Below the pieces are notes generated by a model. The model saw nothing but the letters and a program-made list of their open reading frames with translations. It was not told the origin of the DNA and searched no databases. A stretch of 24,526 nt of DNA from Pseudomonadota bacterium (GTDB taxonomy: Bacteria; Pseudomonadota; Alphaproteobacteria; Sphingomonadales; Sphingomonadaceae), in NCBI GenBank assembly GCA_023417515.1, contig JAEZFL010000144.1, positions 1 to 24,526 of the forward strand, read 5' to 3'. Below are positions 14,752-24,002 of this stretch, one piece after another; within the stretch, counting starts at the first letter, position 1; every line of letters starts with the position of its first letter. A program made the position numbers and the translations under genes.

Positions 14752-15720
14752 CTATCGCGTGCGCTCGTAGACTTCGAGGCGATCCATGCCAAGGCCGCGG
14801 CTCTCGACGAAGCTCCACCGCCGGTGGGCGTCGGCGAGGGCGGTGAGGCCGATATAGCCGACCGACGACCTGCCCTCGCCGATCAGCAAGGGCGCACGAT
14901 AGATGAGGAGACGATCGACGAGGTCGGCGGCGAGGAACGCCGAGGCGGCGCCGGAGCCGCCCTCGACGAGCAGGTCGTTGACGTCATGGAGGTCATGGAT
15001 CGCTTCGGGCGACGACAGAATTGTCCAGCCTTCGACCGGCTCGCCGCGCGTGAGGAGGGCGCGGCGCGGGCTGCGATGCTCGAGGCCCGGCAGGCGGACG
15101 TCGAGGTTCGGAGCGTCGGCATTGTAGGTGCCGCGGCCGACCAGGATCATGTCGGCGCGGGCGCGCTCGAGATGGACATGCTGGCGCGCCTCGACCCCGG
15201 TGATCCATTTGCTCTCGCCCGAAGGCAAAGCGATCTTGCCGTCGATCGACAGCGCGAGCTTCAGCGTGACGTGGGGCCGGCCGAGCCGGGTCCGAGTCAG
15301 GAAGCCGGCCAGCGAGCGCGCCGCCGAGTCGGCGCCGACGCCGATTTCGACGTCTAACCCGGCCGCCGTCAGCCGCTCGAAGCCGGAGCCGTCGGTGCGC
15401 GGATCGGGATCGCGCAGCGCCGACACCACCCGCGCCGGCCTGGCGGCGACGACCAGATCCGCGCAGGCCGGCCCGCGCGGGCTGAGATGCGCGCACGGTT
15501 CGAGCGTCGTGTAGAGGATGGCGCCGCGCGCGCGGTCGCCGGCGGCAGCGAGCGCCACGGCCTCGGCGTGAGGACGACCGCCCGGCCGGGTCGCTCCGGA
15601 TGCGATCAATTCGCCGTCGCGAACGATGACGCAGCCGACATTGGCGCCCGGCGCTGTCGTTCCCCGCGCCTCCTCGCCGAGCGCGACCGCCTCGGCCATC
15701 CAGCGCGAATCGTCGCTCAA
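14752..15720 (-). CDS. ribD: Bifunctional diaminohydroxyphosphoribosylaminopyrimidine deaminase / 5-amino-6-(5-phosphoribosylamino)uracil reductase
   Basis: RibD carries out the second and third steps of riboflavin synthesis: deamination of the pyrimidine and NADPH reduction of the ribosyl side chain. In the 322-residue product the zinc deaminase domain covers residues 1-145, with HAE at 51-53, EPCAH at 75-79 and C86 as the second cysteine ligand. The reductase domain starts near residue 150 with HVTLKLALSIDGKIA and includes WITG, ILVGRGTYNADAPNL and LLVEGG. The start is probably TTG 15720, which overlaps the stop of the upstream small gene (TTGA); ATG 15699 is the alternative and would remove seven residues. 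Confidence 0.94.
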   Translation of the reverse strand: MSDDSRWMAEAVALGEEARGTTAPGANVGCVIVRDGELIASGATRPGGRPHAEAVALAAAGDRARGAILYTTLEPCAHLSPRGPACADLVVAARPARVVSALRDPDPRTDGSGFERLTAAGLDVEIGVGADSAARSLAGFLTRTRLGRPHVTLKLALSIDGKIALPSGESKWITGVEARQHVHLERARADMILVGRGTYNADAPNLDVRLPGLEHRSPRRALLTRGEPVEGWTILSSPEAIHDLHDVNDLLVEGGSGAASAFLAADLVDRLLIYRAPLLIGEGRSSVGYIGLTALADAHRRWSFVESRGLGMDRLEVYERTR

Positions 15721-16046
15721 AGGCCCATATTCTGGAGGCCGTCTTCAAGCCTCTGGAACTGGCGCCGCCGCTCGGCCTCGAGCTGCTGGCGGCGTTGCTC
15801 GTCGGCCTGCTGCTTGGCGACGATTTCCTCGGTGCTGCGGTCGGCCGGCCAGCTTTCGAGATAGATGACGGTCGGCGCGACCCTATGGGCGTCGATCACA
15901 TCGTAGACGAAGGTGACCCCGATCGCGGCCGGAATCGCGAGCGCCAGCGCGAGCGCCACCCAATTGTGGGGGCGGCGCTCGCCGAGGAAGTCGCGAAGAT
16001 CGTTCCAGAGCGCCTTGGGGCTGGCGGGGCGAGGGAGGCGCATCAT
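15717..16046 (-). CDS. Small single-pass membrane protein of unknown function
   Basis: I do not recognise this 109-residue protein. It has a basic, proline-containing N terminus, one clear membrane segment near residues 29-49 (WVALALALAIPAAIGVTFVYD), and then a short soluble stretch (APTVIYLESWPADRSTEE). A charged, Gln/Glu/Arg-rich C-terminal helix (residues 75-103), likely a coiled coil, follows. The tail is predicted to be periplasmic. It lies between tonB and ribD, and its stop overlaps the ribD start by three bases. GC-rich codon use and tight packing indicate a real gene. A role beside TonB, for instance in the envelope, is only suggested by position. Confidence 0.75.
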   Translation of the reverse strand: MMRLPRPASPKALWNDLRDFLGERRPHNWVALALALAIPAAIGVTFVYDVIDAHRVAPTVIYLESWPADRSTEEIVAKQQADEQRRQQLEAERRRQFQRLEDGLQNMGL

Positions 16047-16105
16047 CTTGATGTGAGAGATAATGCGGTGACTCCCCTCCCGCCAGCCCCCTCACCATGC
16101 ACCCC

Positions 16106-16789
16106 TCACGAGCCGTCCAATCGGAAGTGCACGGTGAGTGTCTTGCTGCTCTCGACCGGGCGGCCGTCCTCGGTGGCCGGGCGGAAGCGCCAGCGCGCCA
16201 GAGCGTGGCGCTCGGTCGCGCGCCAGAACGCGTCGCTGGTCGCGCTGACGCGGGTGACGGCGAGCACTCGGCCATTGGTTCCGATGCGGACCTGGACCCG
16301 GACGCTGCCCTCGCGCTCGGCGCGAAGCTCGGCGACCGGATAAGGCGGCTGCTGCTCGCCGCTGCGCGAGTCGAACAGCGCTTCGGTGCGGACCGGCACC
16401 GGCCGCGGGCGCTCGACCGGAATCGTCCCCGTTCCGCCGCCGCCGGTCCCGGCATCGGACGTGGCGGTCCGCGAATCCCAGATGTCGGTCCGCGGACCAC
16501 TGGCGAGCGTTTCGCCGGTGGGCGGCGGCTCGACGATCCTGTCCGGCACGTAAGGAGTGCTGGGCGCCGGCAGCCGGACATTCTCGCGCTCCGTCGGTTT
16601 CGGCGGGTCGACCGGGGGCGGCACCGGCGGAGTCGGGACGAAAGTGGTGATCAGCGGCCCCGCGGGCGGCAGGAATTCGGGACCCTTGATCATCACGACG
16701 CCGGCAATCGCTGCGCCGTGGATCAGCAGCACCAGGCCGAAGCCGGCCGGGCTGCGGGGTTTCTGTTCGAGGAAGCCGGTGGCGGTCAT
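16106..16789 (-). CDS. tonB: TonB family energy transducer
   Basis: TonB spans the periplasm and transmits proton-motive energy from ExbB/ExbD to outer membrane receptors. The 227-residue product has an N-terminal anchor near residues 17-34 (FGLVLLIHGAAIAGVVMI) and a proline-rich spacer (TPPVPPPVDPPKP). After a Gly-rich linker comes a TonB C-terminal domain from about residue 147: PPYPVAELRAEREGSVRVQV, then a terminal ALARWRFRPATEDGRPVE segment typical of the fold. ATG 16789 has AAGGAGAGG closely upstream. No exbB or exbD is in the window. An AT-rich palindromic region upstream suggests metal-responsive control. Confidence 0.9.
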   Translation of the reverse strand: MTATGFLEQKPRSPAGFGLVLLIHGAAIAGVVMIKGPEFLPPAGPLITTFVPTPPVPPPVDPPKPTERENVRLPAPSTPYVPDRIVEPPPTGETLASGPRTDIWDSRTATSDAGTGGGGTGTIPVERPRPVPVRTEALFDSRSGEQQPPYPVAELRAEREGSVRVQVRIGTNGRVLAVTRVSATSDAFWRATERHALARWRFRPATEDGRPVESSKTLTVHFRLDGS

Positions 16790-16844
16790 AATTCCTCTCC
16801 TTCACGCCTTCGAGCAGGTTCTCCTCGCACCTGCGCCGACTCGT

Positions 16845-16879
16845 ATGTTACAATGTCTCATAATGTAATGCTATAACAT
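16845..16879 (-). promoter_or_regulatory. Operator-like palindromes upstream of tonB (Zur-like)
   Basis: This AT-rich island reads ATGTTA ... TAACAT at its ends. Inside it, ATGTAAT-GCT-ATAACAT (16863-16879) is a 7-3-7 palindrome with one mismatch. It resembles the Zur consensus (ATGTTATA..TATAACAT) described in proteobacteria, and it lies 56 to 90 bases before the tonB start. The identity of the regulator is an inference. Confidence 0.4.
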
Positions 16880-16924
16880 TTTGTTCCGAGAGAGACGCGT
16901 CGGCGGCGGGCTGCCCGAAGGAAT

Positions 16925-17011
16925 CGTCACCCCGGACCTGATCCGGGGTCCACCTTCGTGCTCGGTCGGATCAAAAGCAGGTGGATGCCGGATCAGGTCC
17001 GGCATGACGGG
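16925..17011. repeat. Dispersed palindromic repeat, copy 1 (between tonB and gltX)
   Basis: The left arm at 16925-16954 contains the hairpin CCCCGGA-cctga-TCCGGGG, and the right arm at 16980-17011 contains GCCGGA...TCCGGC and ends TGACGGG. The 30-base left arm is identical to that of the copy at 19421. It lies just downstream of the gltX stop and may act as its transcription end. Confidence 0.85.
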
Positions 17012-17026
17012 AGTTCGGGAGGAGTT

Positions 17027-18370
17027 CTAGGCGCGCGGTTCCGCGGCGCTGCGCAGGCGGGCGATGGTTTCGTCGGGACCGATCAGGGGGAGGAGCGAAG
17101 CCATTTCGGGTCCGCTGTCGCGGCCGGTAAGGGCGCGGCGGAGCGGCAGGAACAGGGCCTTGCCGGCGCGGCCGGTGCGGGCCTTGAGCCGCGCGACGAG
17201 GGCAGGCCATGGCGCGTCTTTCCAGTCGATCGCGCCAGCCTCCTCGGCCGCGGCTTCCAAAAGCTCTCGATCTTCGGCCTCGGCCGCCCTTTCGACATGG
17301 CCGTGAAGGATGCCCCACCAGTCGGCCGCCTCGGCGACGCTCTTGAGGTTGGGACGGATCGCGTCCCAGTCGGCCTCGGTCATCCCGCCGGGCAAGCGCT
17401 CGGCGACCGCCGCGAACGGCAGGAGATGGATGACCCGGGAATTGAGCTGGGCAAGCTCTTCGAGATCGAAGCGCGCCGGTGCCCGGCCGAAGGTCGCGAA
17501 ATCGAAGCCCTCGATCAGCGGCGCAGGCGACGCGACCGGCTCGACCGGAAGGCTGGTGCCGATCCGAGCCAGCTTGGCCATCAGGGCGATCGGCTCGATG
17601 CCCTGCTCCCTGATCTCGTCGACTCCGAGCGAGCCGAGCCGCTTCGACAACTTGCCCTCGGCGCCCACGAGGAGCGCCTCGTGCGCGAACGTGGGCGCAG
17701 CCGCACCCAGGGCCTCGAACATCTGCACCTGGACCGCGGTGTTGGCGACATGGTCCTCGCCGCGAACGACATGGGTGACGGCCATGTCGATGTCGTCGAC
17801 CACGCTCGGCAGCATGTAGAGCCAGCTGCCGTCCTCGCGGCGGATGACCGGGTCGCTGAGCAGGGCCGGGTCGAAATGCTGAGGGCCGCGGACGAGGTCG
17901 GTCCATTCGATCGCCCGGCCATGATCGAGCCTGAACCGCCAGTGCGGCCGACGCCCTTCCGCTTCGAGCCGAGTGCGATCCTCGTCGGTCAGCGCCAGCG
18001 CCGCGCGGTCGTAGACCGGCGGCAGGCCGCGGCCGAGCTGGACCTTGCGCTTGAGGTCGAGCTCCTGCGCCGTCTCGTAGGCGGGATAGGCCCGGCCCTC
18101 GGCGCGCAGCCGCTCCAGCGCCGACTCGTAGCGATCGAACCGCTCCGACTGACGCTCCTCGCCGTCGGCGACGATTCCGAGCCAGGCGAGGTCGGCGCGG
18201 ATCGCGTCCACGAACGATTGGCTCGAGCGCGCCTGGTCGGTGTCGTCGATGCGCAGCAGGAAGCGGCCGCCGTCGCGCCTGGCGAGCAGCCAGTTGTGGA
18301 TCGCGGTGCGCAGATTGCCGACATGGAGCCGGCCGGTGGGCGACGGAGCGAAGCGGGTGACGACGGACAT
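17027..18370 (-). CDS. gltX: Glutamyl-tRNA synthetase, short alphaproteobacterial type
   Basis: GluRS charges tRNA with glutamate. The 447-residue product has the class I signatures HVGN at 16-19 and the KMSKS equivalent KLSKR at 240-244. Between them lie the stem-contact and connective segments FLLRIDDTD, ARGLPPVYD-like GRGLPPVYD and VVDDIDMAVTHVVRGEDHVAN. The Cys-type zinc site of some GluRS proteins is absent (AYPAYET at 94-100). Alphaproteobacteria often have two gltX genes, one of which charges tRNA-Gln; which role this copy has cannot be read from the sequence. ATG 18370 starts at the normal place. It is divergent from prs across 108 bases. Confidence 0.94.
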   Translation of the reverse strand: MSVVTRFAPSPTGRLHVGNLRTAIHNWLLARRDGGRFLLRIDDTDQARSSQSFVDAIRADLAWLGIVADGEERQSERFDRYESALERLRAEGRAYPAYETAQELDLKRKVQLGRGLPPVYDRAALALTDEDRTRLEAEGRRPHWRFRLDHGRAIEWTDLVRGPQHFDPALLSDPVIRREDGSWLYMLPSVVDDIDMAVTHVVRGEDHVANTAVQVQMFEALGAAAPTFAHEALLVGAEGKLSKRLGSLGVDEIREQGIEPIALMAKLARIGTSLPVEPVASPAPLIEGFDFATFGRAPARFDLEELAQLNSRVIHLLPFAAVAERLPGGMTEADWDAIRPNLKSVAEAADWWGILHGHVERAAEAEDRELLEAAAEEAGAIDWKDAPWPALVARLKARTGRAGKALFLPLRRALTGRDSGPEMASLLPLIGPDETIARLRSAAEPRA

Positions 18371-18478
18371 ATGAGCCGCCTCTAGGCCGCGCCGTCGCCG
18401 CCAGCAACGTCACGGTCTTGCCCCCGCGCCCTCATCGGCTAAGAGCGGCCCATCCACTCCAACGGGAATGCGCGCGCC

Positions 18479-19414
<936 letters not shown>

Positions 19415-19420
19415 TTCGCT

Positions 19421-19501
19421 CGTCACCCCGGACCTGATCCGGGGTCCACCGTCCTTGAGCGCACAAGAAGGTGGGTGCCGGATCAAGTCCGGCATGACGG
19501 G
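19421..19501. repeat. Dispersed palindromic repeat, copy 2 (between prs and the SDR gene)
   Basis: Same family as the element at 16925-17011. The left arm 19421-19450 is identical over 30 bases; the right arm 19470-19501 differs by only a few bases, and the spacer is unrelated. It starts seven bases after the prs stop and ends 24 bases before the next start, so it may separate the two transcripts. Confidence 0.88.
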
Positions 19502-19525
19502 GTTGTGGTCATGAAGGGAGGACCC

Positions 19526-20188
19526 ATGCCCACCTTGCTGATCACCGGCGCCAATCGCGGGCTCGGGCTCGAGTTCGTTCGCCAATATGCCGCCGACGGC
19601 TGGAAGGCCATCGCGACGGTGCGCAATCCCGACCGGGCCGAAGAGCTGCGCGCGGTCGAGGGCGACATCCGCATCGAGCAGCTCGACGTCGCGGATGTTG
19701 ACGCCATCCGCGCGTTCGCGGCGCGCATCGAGGAGCCGATCGACCACCTCATCTGCAATGCCGGCGTGATGGGCAAATATAACGAGGTCGACCCGGACAG
19801 CTGGGCCTATACGCTGCGGGTCAACGCCATCGCCCCGACCCTGCTCGCGCAGGCGCTGGTCGGCCGGATCGCTCCGGGCGGCAAGGTCGTCGCGATCACC
19901 AGCAAGATGGGCAGCATCGCCGACAATGAGAGCGGCGGCGGAATCATCTACCGCTCGTCCAAGGCGGCGCTGAACGCGGCGTGGCGGAGCCTCGCCATCG
20001 ACTGGCGGGACCGCGACCTCGCCGTCGCGATGCTTCATCCCGGCTGGGTGCAGACCGACATGGGCGGCGCCCAGGCGCCCACGCCGCGGCACGACAGCAT
20101 CGCCGGCCTTCGCCGGGTCATCGCGGGGCTCACCCGTGAACGATCGGGCAGCTTCCTCGATTATCAGGGCAAGGCGATCCCCTGGTGA
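19526..20188 (+). CDS. SDR family NAD(P)-dependent oxidoreductase
   Basis: The 220-residue protein is a classical short-chain dehydrogenase of the C-factor (CsgA-like) kind. The cofactor loop TGANRGLG is at residues 7-14, followed by QLDVADVD, the NAG motif (ICNAGVMG), a serine in AITSKMGS and the catalytic YRSSK with Tyr142 and Lys146. HPGWVQTDMGG then follows as the substrate-loop region. The substrate is unknown. A longer frame reaches back into the repeat, but ATG 19526 has GGGAGGA directly upstream and places the Rossmann loop normally. It may read through from prs, but the intervening repeat makes this uncertain. Confidence 0.88.
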   Translation: MPTLLITGANRGLGLEFVRQYAADGWKAIATVRNPDRAEELRAVEGDIRIEQLDVADVDAIRAFAARIEEPIDHLICNAGVMGKYNEVDPDSWAYTLRVNAIAPTLLAQALVGRIAPGGKVVAITSKMGSIADNESGGGIIYRSSKAALNAAWRSLAIDWRDRDLAVAMLHPGWVQTDMGGAQAPTPRHDSIAGLRRVIAGLTRERSGSFLDYQGKAIPW

Positions 20189-20228
20189 GGCCTTGCCTCT
20201 CGGGGGCTTCCTCTCTATAGGCGCCCGC

Positions 20229-20244
20229 TTCCAGCAGTCTGGAA
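20229..20244. repeat. Short hairpin in the rpmI leader region
   Basis: TTCCAG (20229-20234) and CTGGAA (20239-20244) form a 6-bp stem over CAGT, 67 bases before the rpmI start. No T run follows, so it is not an obvious terminator. It could belong to the 5' leader of rpmI-rplT. Confidence 0.3.
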
Positions 20245-20310
20245 AAGATTGACGAACGGCCCGGCCGGTAGGGCTGCCGTGGCTGTTCACTGACGTCAAA
20301 GGAGACGAAA

Positions 20311-20514
20311 ATGCCCAAGCTCAAGACGAAGAGCGGCGTCAAGAAGCGCTTCAAGCTCACCGCGACCGGCAAGATCAAGCACGGTGTCGCCGGCAAGCGC
20401 CACCGCCTGATCAGCCACAACGCCAAGTACATCCGCCAGAACCGCGGCACCGAAGTGCTCGCCGACGCCGATTCGGCGCGCGTGCGCCTCTGGGCGCCCT
20501 ACGGCCTGAAATAA
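20311..20514 (+). CDS. rpmI: 50S ribosomal protein L35
   Basis: L35 is a small component of the large ribosomal subunit. The 67-residue product begins MPKLKTKSGVKKRFKLTATGKIK and contains AGKRHRLISHNAKYIRQNRGT, both standard for the family, and it is very basic. AGGAGA lies six bases before the ATG. It is followed by rplT after 13 bases. The infC gene that often precedes rpmI is not here; a short-chain dehydrogenase gene occupies that place. Confidence 0.97.
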   Translation: MPKLKTKSGVKKRFKLTATGKIKHGVAGKRHRLISHNAKYIRQNRGTEVLADADSARVRLWAPYGLK

Positions 20515-20527
20515 GGAGTTCTGACCG

Positions 20528-20899
20528 ATGGCACGCGTCAAAAGGGGTGTAACCACCCGCGCCAAGCACAAGCGCGTTCTTGAGCAGGCGAAGGGCTATT
20601 ATGGCCGCCGCAAGAACACGATCCGCATCGCCAAGCAGGCGGTCGAGAAGGCCGGCCAGTATGCCTATCGCGACCGCAAGGTGAAGAAGCGCAGCTTCCG
20701 CGCCCTGTGGATCCAGCGAATCAACGCCGCGGTTCGCGCCGAGGGCCTGACTTACAGCCAGTTCATGAACGGCCTGAAGCTGGCCGGGGTCGAGCTGGAC
20801 CGCAAGGTCCTTGCCGACATCGCGATGCACGAGGGCGAGGCGTTCGGCGCCATCATCGCCCAGGCCAAGGCCGCCCTGCCGCAGCAGGCCCAGGCGTAG
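20528..20899 (+). CDS. rplT: 50S ribosomal protein L20
   Basis: L20 binds 23S rRNA early in large-subunit assembly; in E. coli it also represses translation of its own operon. The 123-residue product starts MARVKRGVTTRAKHKRVLEQ, then AKGYYGRRKNTIRIAKQAVEKAGQYAYRDRKVKKR, FRALWIQRINAAVRAEG and YSQFMNGL, all typical. AAGGAG is nine to ten bases upstream of the ATG. A hairpin terminator follows the stop, so pheS/pheT are not co-transcribed as they are in many bacteria. Confidence 0.98.
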   Translation: MARVKRGVTTRAKHKRVLEQAKGYYGRRKNTIRIAKQAVEKAGQYAYRDRKVKKRSFRALWIQRINAAVRAEGLTYSQFMNGLKLAGVELDRKVLADIAMHEGEAFGAIIAQAKAALPQQAQA

Positions 20900-20939
20900 C
20901 AGCTTCCTCCCCGCGCTCGCGCACGGAGGCTAAGTCGAG

Positions 20940-20970
20940 AAGGGCCGTCCGTCGGGGCGGCCCTTTTCTT
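20940..20970 (+). terminator. Rho-independent terminator after rplT
   Basis: AAGGGCCG (20940-20947) pairs with CGGCCCTT (20958-20965), followed by TTCTT. It lies 40 bases after the rplT stop. It abuts the stop of the convergent small ORF at 20969, so it may help end that transcript as well. Confidence 0.85.
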
Positions 20971-21130
20971 ATGCCTGCGGAGCGGTGCGTCCGAGCCGGT
21001 GGTGAAGGCTCACATATTTGACCGAGCGCGGGTCGTCGCCGATCTGCCGCACATAGGCGGCGACGGCTTCGCGGATCAGGCCGAAATCCTCGGTCGAGAA
21101 GGTGGCGCGGGCGGCGCTTGGCTGGGCCAT
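20969..21130 (-). CDS. Small conserved-looking protein downstream of isocitrate lyase
   Basis: This 53-residue ORF is easy to miss, but its context supports it. The ATG at 21130 is preceded by AAGGAG with a seven-base spacer and starts 11 bases after the aceA stop, so it is almost certainly co-transcribed with aceA. The product (start MAQPSAARATFSTEDFGLIR) is predicted mostly helical, with an amphipathic segment DFGLIREAVAAYVRQI and a basic C-terminal part KYVSLHHRLGR. It has no signal peptide or membrane segment. I do not recognise a named family. A role with isocitrate lyase or the glyoxylate shunt is suggested only by position. Confidence 0.72.
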   Translation of the reverse strand: MAQPSAARATFSTEDFGLIREAVAAYVRQIGDDPRSVKYVSLHHRLGRTAPQA

Positions 21131-21141
21131 GTCTTGTCTCC

Positions 21142-22428
<1,287 letters not shown>

Positions 22429-22523
22429 TGCAGCCCCGTGGAGTTGATGAAGTTGACACGGTGAACGGCAGGTCCGCCTCGAAGGCACCATCGAAAGGGG
22501 TGGAGATGTAACGGCTACACTCG

Positions 22524-22553
22524 ACAACATTGTAAAATTGTGACAGCTTCACA
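22524..22553. promoter_or_regulatory. Operator-like palindromes between aceA and its divergent regulator
   Basis: An AT-rich patch just before the regulator start contains ACAA-CA-TTGT (22524-22533) and TGTGA-CAGCT-TCACA (22539-22553). Both are perfect small inverted repeats in a GC-rich surrounding. The patch is the obvious candidate for the ScfR-like protein's site in the shared promoter region; specificity is not shown. Confidence 0.4.
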
Positions 22554-22558
22554 GAAGA

Positions 22559-23962
22559 ATGGCCGAGCGCAAACTCTTCCTCGGCGGTCGCGTCCGCCGA
22601 CTGCGCCGAGAGCTGGGGCTGAACCAGAATGCGATGGCGGCCGAGATCGGCATCTCGCCCAGCTATCTGAACCTGCTCGAGCGCAACCAGCGGCCGGTCA
22701 CCGCCCAGGTGCTTGTCCGCCTCGCCGAAGTCTATGACATCGACTTGAAGGCCCTGACCGCGGAGGGCGCCGAAGGGACCGGCGTCGACGCGCTGTCGGA
22801 GATCTTCGCGGATCCGATGTTCGCCGACCTCGCCGTTCCGCGCTACGAACTGGTCGAGCTGGCCGACAGCGCGCCCGCGGTCGCCGACGCGGTGGCGCGG
22901 CTCTACGCGGCCCTGGTAGAGGCGCGGCGCAACCCGTCAGGTCCGGACGACGACAAGCCGGCGCTCCGCCCGGAGGATTGGGTGCGCGATCATATCCAGG
23001 CGCAGCGCAACCATTTCGGCTATCTGGAGGAAGCGGCGGAGACGCTCGCCGCGGCGCTGGGGGAGCCGGCCCTCGCCTTCGATCCTTTGCGCCGGCGGCT
23101 CAAGGAAGGGTTCGGCATCGAGGTGCGGCTGGTCCCGCCGGACGTTCTCGACTCCGCAAGCCAACATTACGACATCCACCGCAAGCGCCTCATGCTCTCC
23201 AATATGCTGCGCCCCGAGAGCCGCACCTTCGCGGTCGCCTACCAGCTCGCCCTGATCGAGTTCAGGCCCCTCGTCCAGCGCATGCTCGACTCCGCAGCCC
23301 CGCCCGACATGCCGACCCGGCGCCTGCTGCACATGAGCCTGGCCAATTATGCGGCCGCGGCGATCCTGATGCCCTACGAGCCGTTCCTGGCGGCGGCCGA
23401 GCGCCACCGCTACGACATCGACAGCCTGTGCGGCATGTTCGGGGCAAGCGTCGAGCAGGTGTCGCACCGGCTGACCACGCTCAATCGCAGCGGCGCGCGC
23501 GGGATCCCGTTCTTCATGCTTCGAGTCGACTCGGCGGGGAACGTGTCGAAGCGCTTCGCCGGCGAGAGCTTTCCCTTCTCCCGCTTCGGCGGCACGTGCC
23601 CGCGCTGGAACCTCCACGCAACGTTCCAGACGCCGGGGCGGGTGGTGACGCAGGTTGTCGAGACGCCCGACGGCCAGCGCTTCTTCACCATCGGCCGAAC
23701 CGTCGAGCGCGCGGTACGGCTCGACCCGCGCGAGGACAGCCACCTCGCCATCGGCCTCGGCTGCGACGTCAGGCACGCCGCCCGCCTCGCTTATGCCGAC
23801 GGGGTCGACCTCGCCGAGCCGCTGGTGACTCCGATCGGTCCGGTGTGCCCGGTCTGCCCGCGCCTCCGCTGCCCGCAGCGCGCCTCCGCCCCCGCCGGGC
23901 GCACGCTGACGGTCAACGAGATGCAGAAGACGATCTCGCCTTACCCGTTCCTCGGGAGCTGA
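22559..23962 (+). CDS. ScfR/RamB-like XRE transcriptional regulator of acyl-CoA/glyoxylate metabolism
   Basis: A 467-residue regulator with an XRE helix-turn-helix at residues 8-66 (LRRELGLNQNAMAAEIGISPSYLNLLERNQRPV). A middle ImmA/IrrE-type domain follows; the expected HExxH is degenerate there (AYQLALIE near 226-233), so it is unlikely to be a protease. The C-terminal DUF2083 region has a Cys cluster, CPVCPRLRC, near residues 429-437. This architecture matches the short-chain fatty acyl regulators (RamB in actinobacteria, ScfR-type in proteobacteria) that control acetate or propionate genes. Divergence from aceA supports that job. The start ATG 22559 has only a weak GAAG before it. Confidence 0.9.
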   Translation: MAERKLFLGGRVRRLRRELGLNQNAMAAEIGISPSYLNLLERNQRPVTAQVLVRLAEVYDIDLKALTAEGAEGTGVDALSEIFADPMFADLAVPRYELVELADSAPAVADAVARLYAALVEARRNPSGPDDDKPALRPEDWVRDHIQAQRNHFGYLEEAAETLAAALGEPALAFDPLRRRLKEGFGIEVRLVPPDVLDSASQHYDIHRKRLMLSNMLRPESRTFAVAYQLALIEFRPLVQRMLDSAAPPDMPTRRLLHMSLANYAAAAILMPYEPFLAAAERHRYDIDSLCGMFGASVEQVSHRLTTLNRSGARGIPFFMLRVDSAGNVSKRFAGESFPFSRFGGTCPRWNLHATFQTPGRVVTQVVETPDGQRFFTIGRTVERAVRLDPREDSHLAIGLGCDVRHAARLAYADGVDLAEPLVTPIGPVCPVCPRLRCPQRASAPAGRTLTVNEMQKTISPYPFLGS

Positions 23963-23972
23963 GGGTTGTTGA

Positions 23973-24002
23973 ATGTGTATGAATCGGCTAAATCATACAC
24001 AT
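23973..24002. promoter_or_regulatory. vapBC operator: inverted repeat overlapping the vapB start
   Basis: ATGTGTATGA (23973-23982) and TCATACACAT (23993-24002) are perfect 10-bp inverted arms with a 10-base spacer. The right arm includes the first bases of the vapB ATG. VapB-VapC complexes typically bind such repeats to repress their own promoter, so this is the likely autoregulatory site. Confidence 0.75.

Noticed and set aside
19475..19525. Upstream in-frame start for the dehydrogenase at 19475
   Set aside because: The extra residues (MPDQVRHDG...) are translated from the dispersed repeat itself; ATG 19526 has a proper ribosome binding site.
20189..20310. Possible small RNA or riboswitch in the rpmI leader
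   Set aside because: Only a 6-bp hairpin is visible by eye and no known riboswitch motif; evidence is too thin beyond listing the hairpin.
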